A DNA stretch of 64,000 bases from Planctomycetales bacterium (GTDB taxonomy: Bacteria; Planctomycetota; Planctomycetia; Pirellulales; Pirellulaceae), in the NCBI GenBank assembly GCA_020427005.1, contig JAGQOY010000015.1:1-64000 (forward strand), written 5' to 3'. Positions 45,771 through 54,640 of the stretch are shown one piece after another. The translations under genes were made by a program, and so were the position numbers. The notes below the pieces were generated by a model that had not been told where the DNA came from, made no database searches, and worked only from the letters and a program-made list of their open reading frames with translations. How positions within the stretch are numbered: the first letter of the stretch is position 1; the number at the start of each line of letters is the position of its first letter.

Positions 45771-48224
45771 ATGGCTGGACGCAAAAGCATGGTTACTAAG
45801 ACGTCATTTCGGCTTGCGACCTTCGTTGTCATGCTCGTACTGCAGGCTGCGACCGCGACAGCTGACGATTCGCAGTGGCAATCGTTGGACATTTACCCCC
45901 CCAAAATCCAACTTGATTCGCAGAGCGACTTTCAAAATGTCGTAGCTATGGCGCGGCGCAACGATGGCGTAACCATGGATGTAACTGAGCAAGTTCATTG
46001 GCAACTTAGCGATCCCAATTTGGCCGAGATGCGTCACTTTCGACTCCGTCCTGTGGCCGACGGTCAAACGCTGTTGCGGGCCACGTGGGACTCGCTGGAA
46101 AGTACGGCATCCGTGAATGTTAAAAATGCTGAACAGCCGCACGGAATCAGTTTTGGAATGGATGTGATGCCCGTGTTGACACGAAGCGGATGCAATACAG
46201 GTTCCTGTCATGGTGCAGCCAGGGGCAAGGATGGCTTTCGCCTTTCGTTATTTGGATTCGATCCACAAGGCGACTACCAGAGGATCACTCGCGAAATTGG
46301 CATACGGCGAATCAATTTGGCCATTCCTGACCAAAGCCTCATTTATTTGAAAAGTATCGGCAAGGTTCCACATAGCGGCGGTAAAAGGATGGAGTCTGAT
46401 AGCGTCTATGCGGAAACACTGCTTTCGTGGCTCGCTCATGGTGCCTTAGCGGATGCCCAAACACCTCCAGCCTGTACGTTAGTTGAAATATTCCCACCCG
46501 AAGCTGTCCTGGAAGGTGAGCAGGCCGCACAGAGAATGGTTGTAGTGGCCCATTATGCAGATGGTACCACCCGAGATGTTACAAATCTCGCGTCATTTAC
46601 TTCGAATAATGAGCGAACCGCTGCGGTCACCGATACTGGTCTGGTACAGGCCGGTGCGCGTGGCGAGGCGTTTGTCATGGCTCGCTTTGATACGCATACT
46701 GTTGGTAGCCAGATTTTGGCTCTACCCGCCAACATGCAATACACTTCGCCAAAAGTAACCGGCAATTACATTGACCAACTAGTGGGTGCCAAACTAGAAA
46801 AATTACGATTACTGCCCAGTGACTTGTGTACCGATGAAGAATTCCTGCGGCGGGTGACGATCGACATCATTGGCCAACTACCTGCTGAACAACAGTATCA
46901 AGATTTTCTCAATGACTCAAACCCTGACAAGCGCGCCGCAGTGATCAACCAATTACTGGAAAGAAAGGAATTCAGCGAAATCTGGGCCATGAAATGGGCG
47001 CAGTTACTAATGATTAAGAGCGACAATCAAGTCAGTTACAAAGCCGCATTTCAGTATTCGACTTGGTTGACCAACAAAATTGCAGCCAATACGCCGATCG
47101 ATCAGCTTGTAAGAGAATTGATCGCGTCTAGCGGTGGAGTCTTCGAACAACCTGCTACGAATTATTATCAAGTTGAACGCGACACACTCAAGACTGCCGA
47201 AAACACCGCCCAGGTTTTTATGGGCATTCGTACCCAATGTGCGCAATGTCACAATCATCCATTCGATCGCTGGACTATGGACGACTATTATGGCTTTGCA
47301 TCATTTTTCTCGCAGATTGGAAGGAAGACTGGTGAAGACTATCGCGAGATCATCGTTTTCGACCGGCGAACAGGTGAGGTAAACCATCCCGTCACTGGTA
47401 AGCCGGTACCTCCTACTTTTCTCGGTGGATCTCGCCCTGAAATTCGTGACCAAGATCGTCGCGAGGTGTTGGCCGAGTGGATTACCAGTCCAGACAATCC
47501 ATTTTTCGCTACAAGCATAGCCAATCGAGTTTGGGCACATTTTACGGGTGTTGGAATTGTCGAGCCTGTCGATGATATTCGCGTGTCGAACCCCGCTAGC
47601 AATCCTCAACTACTCAAGACGCTGGGCGAGAAACTAACTTCCTACGAATTTGATATCAAGCAACTCGTGCGTGACATTTGCAATTCACAGACATATCAAC
47701 GGACGACCGCACCCAACGAATCCAATCGGCTTGATTCACGCAATTACGCTTTCGCTCGAGTACGTCGCGTGCCTGCCGAGATGTTGTTAGATTGTATTTC
47801 GCAAATAACTGAATCACCTGATAAATTCCGTGGATTGCCATTGGGAGCCAGAGCAGTCCAGATTGCCGATGGAACTACTAGCACTTATTTCTTGACCACA
47901 TTCGGTAGGTCTCCGCGTTCGAGTGTTTGCGAATGTGAAGCCACAACAGATCCATCCTTGTCCCAGGCCTTACATTTACTAAATGGCAATGCCACACAAG
48001 GTAAGATCCAACAAGGCAAATTGATCGCACGCTGGTTGTCAGAAGGACTAGATATCCGGTCCATAATTGACAAGATTTTCGTTCGCGCACTGTCCCGCTT
48101 ACCCATGGAGCAAGAACGAAGTCGGCTGATTAAAATCGTGGCTGAGGCTGGCGATCAGCAAGCTGGATTAGAGGACGTATTCTGGGCCGTTCTCAACAGC
48201 CGTGAATTTATGTTCAACCATTGA
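45771..48224 (+). CDS. Exported DUF1549/DUF1553 cytochrome-like protein
   Basis: An 817-residue planctomycete PSD1-type protein with a signal peptide (FRLATFVVMLVLQAATATA). In order: an Ig/Big-like domain (about 35-118), the CX4CH motif CNTGSCH at 141-147 followed by HGAARGKDGFRLSLFGFDP, a second Big-like region (about 235-320), DUF1549 (about 335-500) with CAQCHNHPFDRW at 490, and DUF1553 to the end (SIANRVWAHFTGVGIVEPVDDIR, WAVLNSREFMFNH). Residue for residue it parallels the second half of the 1733-residue protein at 7869-13070, without the large insert in DUF1553. The downstream partner supplies the WD40 and first heme domain. Start ATG 45771 or 45789. Confidence 0.92.
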   Translation: MAGRKSMVTKTSFRLATFVVMLVLQAATATADDSQWQSLDIYPPKIQLDSQSDFQNVVAMARRNDGVTMDVTEQVHWQLSDPNLAEMRHFRLRPVADGQTLLRATWDSLESTASVNVKNAEQPHGISFGMDVMPVLTRSGCNTGSCHGAARGKDGFRLSLFGFDPQGDYQRITREIGIRRINLAIPDQSLIYLKSIGKVPHSGGKRMESDSVYAETLLSWLAHGALADAQTPPACTLVEIFPPEAVLEGEQAAQRMVVVAHYADGTTRDVTNLASFTSNNERTAAVTDTGLVQAGARGEAFVMARFDTHTVGSQILALPANMQYTSPKVTGNYIDQLVGAKLEKLRLLPSDLCTDEEFLRRVTIDIIGQLPAEQQYQDFLNDSNPDKRAAVINQLLERKEFSEIWAMKWAQLLMIKSDNQVSYKAAFQYSTWLTNKIAANTPIDQLVRELIASSGGVFEQPATNYYQVERDTLKTAENTAQVFMGIRTQCAQCHNHPFDRWTMDDYYGFASFFSQIGRKTGEDYREIIVFDRRTGEVNHPVTGKPVPPTFLGGSRPEIRDQDRREVLAEWITSPDNPFFATSIANRVWAHFTGVGIVEPVDDIRVSNPASNPQLLKTLGEKLTSYEFDIKQLVRDICNSQTYQRTTAPNESNRLDSRNYAFARVRRVPAEMLLDCISQITESPDKFRGLPLGARAVQIADGTTSTYFLTTFGRSPRSSVCECEATTDPSLSQALHLLNGNATQGKIQQGKLIARWLSEGLDIRSIIDKIFVRALSRLPMEQERSRLIKIVAEAGDQQAGLEDVFWAVLNSREFMFNH

Positions 48225-48249
48225 TCCGCAGTGAGGTTTGGCACTAGCC

Positions 48250-50124
48250 ATGCGTACTTGTCTCGTTTTTTGCTTGATTATTTCATGCAACCTACTGCGC
48301 AACTCTGTTGCGGCAGACGAAGTGGAAAAAAAAATCACGTTCGACGAGCACATCAAGCCCATCTTTCGCGAACATTGCACCACCTGCCATAGCGAGTCGG
48401 ACAAGGAGAGTGACCTGGCTTTGGACAGCTACGGCGGCGCACTTGCCGGCGGCTCAGGAGGCCAAGTCATCAAGGAAAATGATGCTGGCGGCTCTAGGTT
48501 AGTGGCTCTGATCGACCATGCTGAAGGCCCATTTATGCCGCCGGACCAAGCTCCAATTCCAGATGCACAGCGTGCGATGATCAAGACTTGGGTTGATCAA
48601 GGAATGCCTGAAAACTCTGGTAGCAAAATCCGACGCAAGAATACTGCAGCTGCGTCCATGATTGAACAGGGTGCACAAGGACGTCCAGAAGGGCCTCCCC
48701 CAATGCCCATATCACTGCTCAAACAACCGGTCGAATTGACTCCACGAAGTTCGGCTATTGCCGCGATGGCCGCCAGCCCCTGGTCGCCGCTAATCGCTGT
48801 GGGTGGCCAACGACAGGTAGTCCTTTATCACTCAGAGACTACGGAATTGCTCGGCATTTTGCCATTCCCCGAGGGTGAACCCCAGTCACTGTCTTTCACT
48901 CGGGATGGTCGACAGTTATTGATTGGCGGTGGTCGCCATAGTCACAGTGGCTGCGCCGTGCTGGTTGATATCGAGACGGGGAAGCGGCTAAGCAAAGTTG
49001 GCGACGAATTGGATATCGTCCTGGCAACCGATATTAGCCCAGATAAGCGGCGCATCGCAATTGCTGGTCCTCAAAAGATTATTCGCGTTTTCGATACGTA
49101 TTCAGGTGAGCAGCTTTTCGAAATGAAGAAGCACACCGACTGGATCTTTACGCTACGATACAGCCCGGACGGAGTTCTCCTGGCTTCAGGAGATCGATCC
49201 AATGGACTAATTGTATGGGAAGCCGATACGGGACGTGTCTACGCGGACCTGGTGGGTCACAAGGGAGAAGTACGAGCAGTCGATTTCCGACCAGACTCCA
49301 ATGTTCTATTGAGCGCCAGTCTGGACGGCACCCTCAAACTCTGGGACATGTACGAGAGTAAAGAGGTTCTTTCGATATCTGCTCACAGCGGTGGAGCTAC
49401 TTCGGCAGCCTTCACTCAGGATGGCCGCATCGTTTCCTCTGGTAGAGACTCAAAGATCAAACTTTGGGATGCCAACGGTAAAATAATTAGTGAATTCCAG
49501 GGCCTGAGCGAAGCCGCACTTGAAGTAGCAGTAACAGGCAACGGCCAAAACTTGGCGGGAGGAGATTGGAATGGGGATGTGCGAGTTTGGCAAGCTAACA
49601 ATCCTCAGGCAGCTCTCCCGGTGTCCGCAAATCCGCCGTCAATTGAACAGCGATTGTTAGTTGCTCGACAACACGTTGATTCTCTTGAGCCAAACTACGC
49701 GAAATTGAGCGAGCAACTAGAGAAACTGTCACAAGACACCGGAAATGCCAAAATGGAGCTCGAAACAGCTACCGCAAGGGTATCAAGCATGGAAATTCGA
49801 CAAACTTCACTTGCTTCAGATTTAATGAGTGTTGAAGCTCAGATTGCCGAACAGAATGCAGAAATGGAACGGCTTGCTTTAGCACTGGAATTAGCTCAAC
49901 AGCGTCGCAACGAACTTGTAGCTACAGCTGAGAACATTCGTCAACAGCAGGCCAATGACGAAAGTGAGCTTCAGCAGTTGCTAGCTGCCCGAGAGACCGC
50001 GAACAAGATCGTCAACGAACTGCAGATCAAGGTTGAAGAAACAGCAGCTAAAGAGGCTCAACAGCGTCAGGAGCTGGAATTAGCACGCGTCGCTTTAACA
50101 CAAGCTGAAGCTGATAAAATATGA
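48250..50124 (+). CDS. Exported c-type cytochrome with WD40 propeller and coiled coil (frameshifted end)
   Basis: A secreted protein with signal peptide MRTCLVFCLIISCNLLRNSVA. A heme domain follows (CTTCH at about 43-47, with LMPPDQAP-like FMPPDQAP as distal Met), then a Pro-rich linker, then seven WD40-like repeats (about 160-450; for example LRYSPDGVLLASGDRSNGLIVWEADTG) and a long coiled coil from about 465. I prefer ATG 48250 over the TTG at 48238, because the gagg ribosome binding site would sit on top of the TTG. The frame stops at TGA 50122-50124 in the middle of the coiled coil. The coiled coil continues without a break in the next frame to 50455, so this copy is shortened by a one-base change. 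Together with the preceding protein it reconstitutes the 1733-residue fusion. Confidence 0.85.
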   Translation: MRTCLVFCLIISCNLLRNSVAADEVEKKITFDEHIKPIFREHCTTCHSESDKESDLALDSYGGALAGGSGGQVIKENDAGGSRLVALIDHAEGPFMPPDQAPIPDAQRAMIKTWVDQGMPENSGSKIRRKNTAAASMIEQGAQGRPEGPPPMPISLLKQPVELTPRSSAIAAMAASPWSPLIAVGGQRQVVLYHSETTELLGILPFPEGEPQSLSFTRDGRQLLIGGGRHSHSGCAVLVDIETGKRLSKVGDELDIVLATDISPDKRRIAIAGPQKIIRVFDTYSGEQLFEMKKHTDWIFTLRYSPDGVLLASGDRSNGLIVWEADTGRVYADLVGHKGEVRAVDFRPDSNVLLSASLDGTLKLWDMYESKEVLSISAHSGGATSAAFTQDGRIVSSGRDSKIKLWDANGKIISEFQGLSEAALEVAVTGNGQNLAGGDWNGDVRVWQANNPQAALPVSANPPSIEQRLLVARQHVDSLEPNYAKLSEQLEKLSQDTGNAKMELETATARVSSMEIRQTSLASDLMSVEAQIAEQNAEMERLALALELAQQRRNELVATAENIRQQQANDESELQQLLAARETANKIVNELQIKVEETAAKEAQQRQELELARVALTQAEADKI

Positions 50125-50455
50125 CGAACAGACTGCCAAGATAGCCGACTTAGTTTCTCAGACGGTCTCACGCGTCGAGGCAATTAAGAACCAGCTAGCG
50201 ACAGCCACAGATCAAACGTCTACCCAACAACACGCGATCGAGGAACGTGATGCCGAGCTGGAACAATTGAAACTGCAACTGGGTGAATTGCAACAAAAAT
50301 TGCAATCGGCTCTAGAAACCCAACAACAGGCAATGCAGCAGCTACAAGACCAACTATTGATGAAGGAACAGCTGCAGGAAGAATTGGAAAGTGCCGAAGC
50401 TGATGCTCAGGATGCCACAGAGCAACTGGACCTATTCCAACAATCCTATGATTGA
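50117..50455 (+). pseudogene. Out-of-frame C-terminal tail of the WD40 coiled-coil cytochrome
   Basis: In the frame one base ahead, translation continues YDEQTAKIADLVSQTVSR, then VEAIKNQLATATDQTS and a Gln/Glu/Leu-rich heptad sequence to a TGA at 50453-50455. It matches the composition and heptad pattern of the sequence before the TGA at 50122. Removing one A from the aaaa run at 50116-50119 would join the two parts seamlessly (ADK-YDEQ), giving a protein about 110 residues longer. It is either a real inactivating or shortening mutation or a sequencing/assembly error. The stop of the tail overlaps the open frame of the next gene. Confidence 0.8.
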
Positions 50456-50520
50456 GCCTTGAGTATTTGATATTAATTCTTTGTCACAGTTGTATCACGA
50501 GCGGAGCTGGGGAAGCCAAA

Positions 50521-51801
50521 ATGAAGTTTAATCGCCGGCGATTTGTTGCTGCTAGCTCTGCCTTGGTTTCCCATTTGGGACCTGCCCCAATTTTTTTGCG
50601 TGGCCAGAACCTAAACAGCCGTCCCGGAATTGGCGCAATCGGGTTGAGATATCAAGGTACCGTAATCGCCAATAAAGCGCAAACCCATGGCGACATTCTG
50701 GCCGTGTGCGATGTAGACAAAAATGTGCGTGATCAAGGCAAAGCTGCTTTTGGTAGCACCCCGCGGGACTTCGAGGATTATCGTGACCTGCTTGCCCGAA
50801 AAGACATCGATGTAGTGACCATCGGGACTCCGGACCATTGGCACACAAAAATGGTCATCGACGCGTGCCGAGCCGGTAAGGATGTATACTGCGAGAAACC
50901 GCTGACCTTGACTATTGACGAGGGCAAGTTGCTACGCCAGGTTGTCCAGGAAACCGGACGCGTCGTACAGGTGGGTTCTTGGCAACGCAGTGATCACCGC
51001 TTTCGCTTAGCGGTTGAAATGGTAAGGCAAGGCCGAATCGGAAAACTAAAAAAAGTCGAGGTCGTACTGGGAAAGAACCCTACCGGCGGTCCGTTTCCTA
51101 GGCACCCGGTACCCAGCACGCTGAATTGGAATCTGTGGCAAGGTCAAACTCCCGACGTCCCATACATTGAGCAAAGGTGTCACTATCTATTTCGCTGGTG
51201 GTATGCCTATTCAGGAGGACAAATGACGGACTGGGGCGCCCACCATTTGGATATAGCACAATGGGCCATCGACAGCTTACCGGTAGAAATAAATTCCTCT
51301 GCAAGCTTTCCCAAGGTTGTAGATGGGTACGACGTAGCAACGGATTTCTTTGTCAGTTATCGTTATGCCAATGGAGTCGAAATGACTGTCAGCGATTCCG
51401 GTCGAAACGGAATCATGTTTTCCGGTGAACAGGGAAGGATTTTTGTGAATCGCGGTAGCTTGGAAGGAAAACCTGTCGAGGATTTATCCCAACGGGCTCT
51501 GCCACGCGAAAACTGGACTGCCTATGCATTCGACGATTTAAGCCAACCGCTTCGAGCCGGGAAACTTGACGCCATTGTTTCCCATATGGAAAATTTCTTT
51601 CAATCCCTTCAATCACGTCACCAGCCAATTTCGGATATTGAGAGCCAACATCGTAGCGTCTCGACGTGCCATTTGGGAAATATCTCTATGCGATTGGGCC
51701 GCCCTTTGAGGTGGAACCCATCCCTTGAGAAATTCGAAGGGGATGCAGAAGCTAATTCATGGCTTAGTCGAGAGCAACGAACTGGCTTCGAGATTGGGTA
51801 A
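50521..51801 (+). CDS. Tat-exported Gfo/Idh/MocA family oxidoreductase
   Basis: A secreted NAD(P)-dependent sugar-type oxidoreductase. The frame is open from 50452, but the ATG at 50521 starts a twin-arginine leader (MKFNRRRFVAASSALVS) with ggggaag upstream, giving 426 residues. The nucleotide-binding motif is GIGAIGLRYQG and the catalytic-domain signature is GKDVYCEKPLTLT. The C-terminal half carries VQVGSWQRSDHRF and GQMTDWGAHHLDIAQWAI. Exported members of this family are common in planctomycetes and often act on glycans with tightly bound cofactor; the substrate is unknown. It closes the run of exported proteins that begins with the DUF1501 gene. Confidence 0.92.
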   Translation: MKFNRRRFVAASSALVSHLGPAPIFLRGQNLNSRPGIGAIGLRYQGTVIANKAQTHGDILAVCDVDKNVRDQGKAAFGSTPRDFEDYRDLLARKDIDVVTIGTPDHWHTKMVIDACRAGKDVYCEKPLTLTIDEGKLLRQVVQETGRVVQVGSWQRSDHRFRLAVEMVRQGRIGKLKKVEVVLGKNPTGGPFPRHPVPSTLNWNLWQGQTPDVPYIEQRCHYLFRWWYAYSGGQMTDWGAHHLDIAQWAIDSLPVEINSSASFPKVVDGYDVATDFFVSYRYANGVEMTVSDSGRNGIMFSGEQGRIFVNRGSLEGKPVEDLSQRALPRENWTAYAFDDLSQPLRAGKLDAIVSHMENFFQSLQSRHQPISDIESQHRSVSTCHLGNISMRLGRPLRWNPSLEKFEGDAEANSWLSREQRTGFEIG

Positions 51802-51877
51802 GACTTGTAAAAAGTCACAATCTTCTCGAATATCTACCGGAGAATATTTCTGCTCACTGAAAAAAGAAATATTGGGA

Positions 51878-52381
51878 ATGGTACGCTTTAACTCCATGCG
51901 ACTCGCAGTATCGGAATATTTGATGAGCCACATTGACGAATTGGATACAGAACAGGAGATTAAGCTTCGACCAATCGAAAATCCCGATGAGAGTATTGCA
52001 AGCGGGATTGCTATGCGTCTACGAAAAGCTCAAGCGATACTGGAGTTAGAAAAAATTCAAGCGGACGCCGCCCTGGGAAATGAACTTTGCGTACGCGAGA
52101 TGGGAGCCCAAGTTGGCATTGGCTTCTTACTCACATTGACGACATTGGTTGCCATCACTTTTTGGCTGGTTCAACGATTCGGCAGCTACTCTTGGATGAT
52201 TTGGTTCCCGCTGGCCGCAGTTTTTGTTGGCTGGCTTTATGTATTTGACTGGCAAAACCGTCATCATACTCGGATTGCAAAGCGACTCAGTCAATTTCGC
52301 CGCCGATATCGCGATGTACCGATTGATGTCTTTGTGCCGATTGACCAAGACTCAGGACCTAGCTCTCCATTTCACGATTGA
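51878..52381 (+). CDS. Small membrane protein of unknown function (two TM segments)
   Basis: A 167-residue protein with no recognised family. Residues 1-75 are soluble and helical (LDTEQEIKLRPIENPDES, RLRKAQAILELEKIQAD). Two hydrophobic helices follow, near 85-105 (VGIGFLLTLTTLVAITFWLV) and 112-130 (WMIWFPLAAVFVGWLYVF), then a basic cytoplasmic tail (RHHTRIAKRLSQFRRRYRD) and an acidic end. The frame is open from 51725, but that would overlap the preceding gene, and the ATGs at 51878 (gg-aatg, moderate ribosome binding site) or 51896 are more reasonable. It is encoded after the Gfo/Idh gene on the same strand; linkage to it is unproven. Confidence 0.6.
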   Translation: MVRFNSMRLAVSEYLMSHIDELDTEQEIKLRPIENPDESIASGIAMRLRKAQAILELEKIQADAALGNELCVREMGAQVGIGFLLTLTTLVAITFWLVQRFGSYSWMIWFPLAAVFVGWLYVFDWQNRHHTRIAKRLSQFRRRYRDVPIDVFVPIDQDSGPSSPFHD

Positions 52382-52464
52382 TAGTCAACATGACAGTCAT
52401 TCTTCTAATACTCAAACTGACAACAAATTGCCAGCGCAACACTGATAAGCAATTCCGAAAGTTG

Positions 52465-53457
52465 TTACGGCCTGAGCACTAGTTTTCCTGTGAGGGTACT
52501 CGTGTTACCGATAGTATGAGCTTCTTGCAAGCGGTGGGCTTCCGCTGCCTCACTTAGTGGTAAGGTACGGTCGATAACTGCCTGAAGCTGGCCGTTCGTG
52601 AACCAGTGGTTGATATCAGCCGCGCAGGCTCGCTGTTCTTCTGCAGTGGCTTTGAACATAACAAATCCATGCATCGAACAACCTTTGACATAGAACGGAC
52701 CTACAGGGAAAGGAGGACGTGCATCGCGTCCAGCCATCAAGATGATTCGTCCCTTTTCGCTGAGGAGTGAAACTGCCATATCAAAGTCAGGCTCGCGAAG
52801 AGTTTCCCAAAATACTTGCACTCCACTAGGGGCAAAGTCGGAAACTTGCTCGCAAATGTTGCCCTGCGTGTAATCCACTACATGCTTGGCACCGAGTCGA
52901 CGGCAAACTGCAGCTTTTTCGGCTCCTCCGGCCGTGGCGATTACGGTTGCCCCTATAGCAGAAGCCATTTGCAGGACCATAGATCCCACGCCTCCCGCTC
53001 CGCCGCGTACAAAGATGGTCTCACCCGCCCGCAAACGGGCTTCTCGAAACAGTCCCAGGTGTGCTGTTATGCCAACCAGTGCGGCCGCGGCCATCGACTC
53101 ACTGTCCACACCATCGGGTATGGGATACAGCCATTGCTCATCGATCGCACAATACTCCGCAAAAGTCCCTTGGCGCCCTAGCAATCCTTGGTTGCTCCCC
53201 CACACTCGCTGCCCTACAGCTAGACCACTTACATTGCTCCCTACTTCAACCACCTCCCCAGCAATATCACATCCTAGGACAAACGGGCTTGGTAGTTCCC
53301 AGTATTTTGCACCGCCGCGAATATAGGTATCAATCGGATTTATTGACACGGCCGCAGTACGAACGAGAGCTTGATTTTCCTCAACTTTCGGAATTGGAAG
53401 TTCACCATATTGAATCACTTCTGGCGGCCCAGCCTGTTCAATAAATGCAGCCTTCAC
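52465..53457 (-). CDS. Zinc-independent NADPH:quinone oxidoreductase (MDR family)
   Basis: A 330-residue medium-chain dehydrogenase/reductase of the quinone-reductase (QOR) branch. N-terminal segments are typical (VIQYGELPIPKVEENQALVRTAA, INPIDTYIRGG, LGCDIAGEVVEVGSNVSGL). The Rossmann motif is IFVRGGAGGVGSMVLQMASAIGA, followed by GAKHVVDYTQ. Catalytic-zinc cysteine and histidine ligands of alcohol dehydrogenases are absent. It reduces quinones or enones with NADPH in the cytoplasm. It starts at ATG 53457 and is convergent with the preceding membrane-protein gene. Confidence 0.9.
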   Translation of the reverse strand: MKAAFIEQAGPPEVIQYGELPIPKVEENQALVRTAAVSINPIDTYIRGGAKYWELPSPFVLGCDIAGEVVEVGSNVSGLAVGQRVWGSNQGLLGRQGTFAEYCAIDEQWLYPIPDGVDSESMAAAALVGITAHLGLFREARLRAGETIFVRGGAGGVGSMVLQMASAIGATVIATAGGAEKAAVCRRLGAKHVVDYTQGNICEQVSDFAPSGVQVFWETLREPDFDMAVSLLSEKGRIILMAGRDARPPFPVGPFYVKGCSMHGFVMFKATAEEQRACAADINHWFTNGQLQAVIDRTLPLSEAAEAHRLQEAHTIGNTSTLTGKLVLRP

Positions 53458-53808
53458 CTACGCTCTCCTATATTTATTCTCGGTCGCGCAAGAACGGGTC
53501 TTCTTGCATAAGGTCGACCCGGCAAGAACATATTTTACGAATTCCAACACAGTGCCTCTTCAAAAGCCCCCCTGGCAATTGAGCGGTGGGATAAAGTCAT
53601 TGTCCCCCGTTTGATGAGGTGCGACTAGTAGACAATGGCCACTTGGTCTTTGAGAAACGGAACTAGAGCTACGTCGGCTCTGAAAGGCTTGCCCCGAGGC
53701 GGATGAAAACTCACCAAGCCGGTACTCCACGTGAAGCTCTTTGTTTTGAGCTCGTGGAATCCAGGAAATGAGGAGTTGCCTAGGGCCATCCGCACAATTC
53801 GACACAAC
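53458..53808. other. Intergenic region
   Basis: About 350 bases between two minus-strand genes. Minus-strand frames at 53560-53807 are low quality and unsupported. It should contain the promoter of the quinone oxidoreductase gene; nothing else is seen. Confidence 0.35.
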
Positions 53809-54240
53809 TTACCTGCGTGGCTGCATGTAGATTCCGCCGGATTGTCCGGCGGCTGACCAGTAACCTTGAAGCGAGTTTCCGTAGGGGGTCAGTACCATTT
53901 GGTAGTCTCCCAATGGGCCTAGTCGCTTGTTAGTCACCAGTTGACCGTTGATTTCATTCACTTGAGCTCGAAAAACGTATGGAATCACGACGAAGAATCG
54001 CCCAGCAAATAACCCCTGATAGCTACCACTTGCGGTGGGCCGCAGATGCATTCTCAGGGTCCCCTGATGGCCTTTAGCAGGACTGGTCCATGTTCCATGC
54101 CAAGTTCGGTTCGGGCGCCCCAAGACCTGAGCGGATGTGTTGTTTTCAGCCAGGATGACCGCACAAGAAACCAATGCGAGTCGTAACAGGTAGTATCCAA
54201 CCCTTGAACGGAACGTGGATCGAATGGATTGGTCACGCAT
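53809..54240 (-). CDS. Small secreted protein of unknown function
   Basis: A 143-residue protein with a signal peptide (YYLLRLALVSCAVILAENNTSA). The mature part is beta-rich and repetitive in feel (TWHGTWTSPAKGHQGTLRMHL, GSYQGLFAGRFFVVIPYVFRA, DYQMVLTPYGNSLQGYW), with many Gly, Tyr and Trp, suggesting a small beta-barrel or sandwich such as lipocalin-like or avidin-like folds. No catalytic motif or cysteine pair is seen. I do not recognise a family. It is divergent from the pst operon, so the two could share a regulatory region, but no functional link is shown. Confidence 0.65.
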   Translation of the reverse strand: MRDQSIRSTFRSRVGYYLLRLALVSCAVILAENNTSAQVLGRPNRTWHGTWTSPAKGHQGTLRMHLRPTASGSYQGLFAGRFFVVIPYVFRAQVNEINGQLVTNKRLGPLGDYQMVLTPYGNSLQGYWSAAGQSGGIYMQPRR

Positions 54241-54640
54241 TTTTTGACTCCGTAAAGAAAAATGTGGGGGAAGTCTTTTCTATCTTGCAACTTACTCGGC
54301 GTCCTGGTGGTGCGAGTTGGCACACCTCTTGACGACTCAGTTTCTACTATAATCCGCAAAATCGCTTCTTCACTATTCGCACCGAACGATCCGCAATTGA
54401 TCATGCAGTCCATCAAAATGCCGACGTTTGCCTAGCCGCATAAAGTGGCTCGCGACCTCCCGTGCTTTCGGCAAAACAAAACACCCCTGAAGGGCTGTCC
54501 GAATCTGACTACCGGTTCTTCATAATTTCTTAACAATTTTGCATTACCCCCGGAACATCCACCTCAGGGAAACTAATGCTTGTAAAAAGTTATCGAGAAA
54601 TGCGTTCCGTATTTTGCAGCTGGCATATGGAGAATTAGTG
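54241..54640. other. Divergent intergenic region upstream of pstS
   Basis: About 400 bases between the small secreted protein (minus) and pstS (plus). Besides the candidate Pho box listed separately, no gene is supported. An upstream extension of the pstS frame to 54539 exists but lacks a signal peptide and ribosome binding site. Confidence 0.4.
54495..54541 (+). promoter_or_regulatory. Candidate Pho box / pst promoter region
   Basis: Two patterns sit about 100-145 bases before pstS. The first is ctgtccgaatctgact (54495-54510), with two CTG(T/A)C-like half sites ten bases apart. The second is a pair of adjacent 11-base units, tcataatttct and taacaattttg (54520-54541), matching at seven positions. 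PhoB/PhoP sites in known bacteria are 11-base direct repeats, but the sequence preference in planctomycetes is unknown to me, so this is a suggestion. Confidence 0.3.

Noticed and set aside
50112-50126. Programmed ribosomal frameshifting in the WD40 cytochrome
   Set aside because: The shift needed is +1 (or -2) at aaa-ata with no known slippery site or downstream stimulator visible. A one-base insertion or assembly error is simpler.
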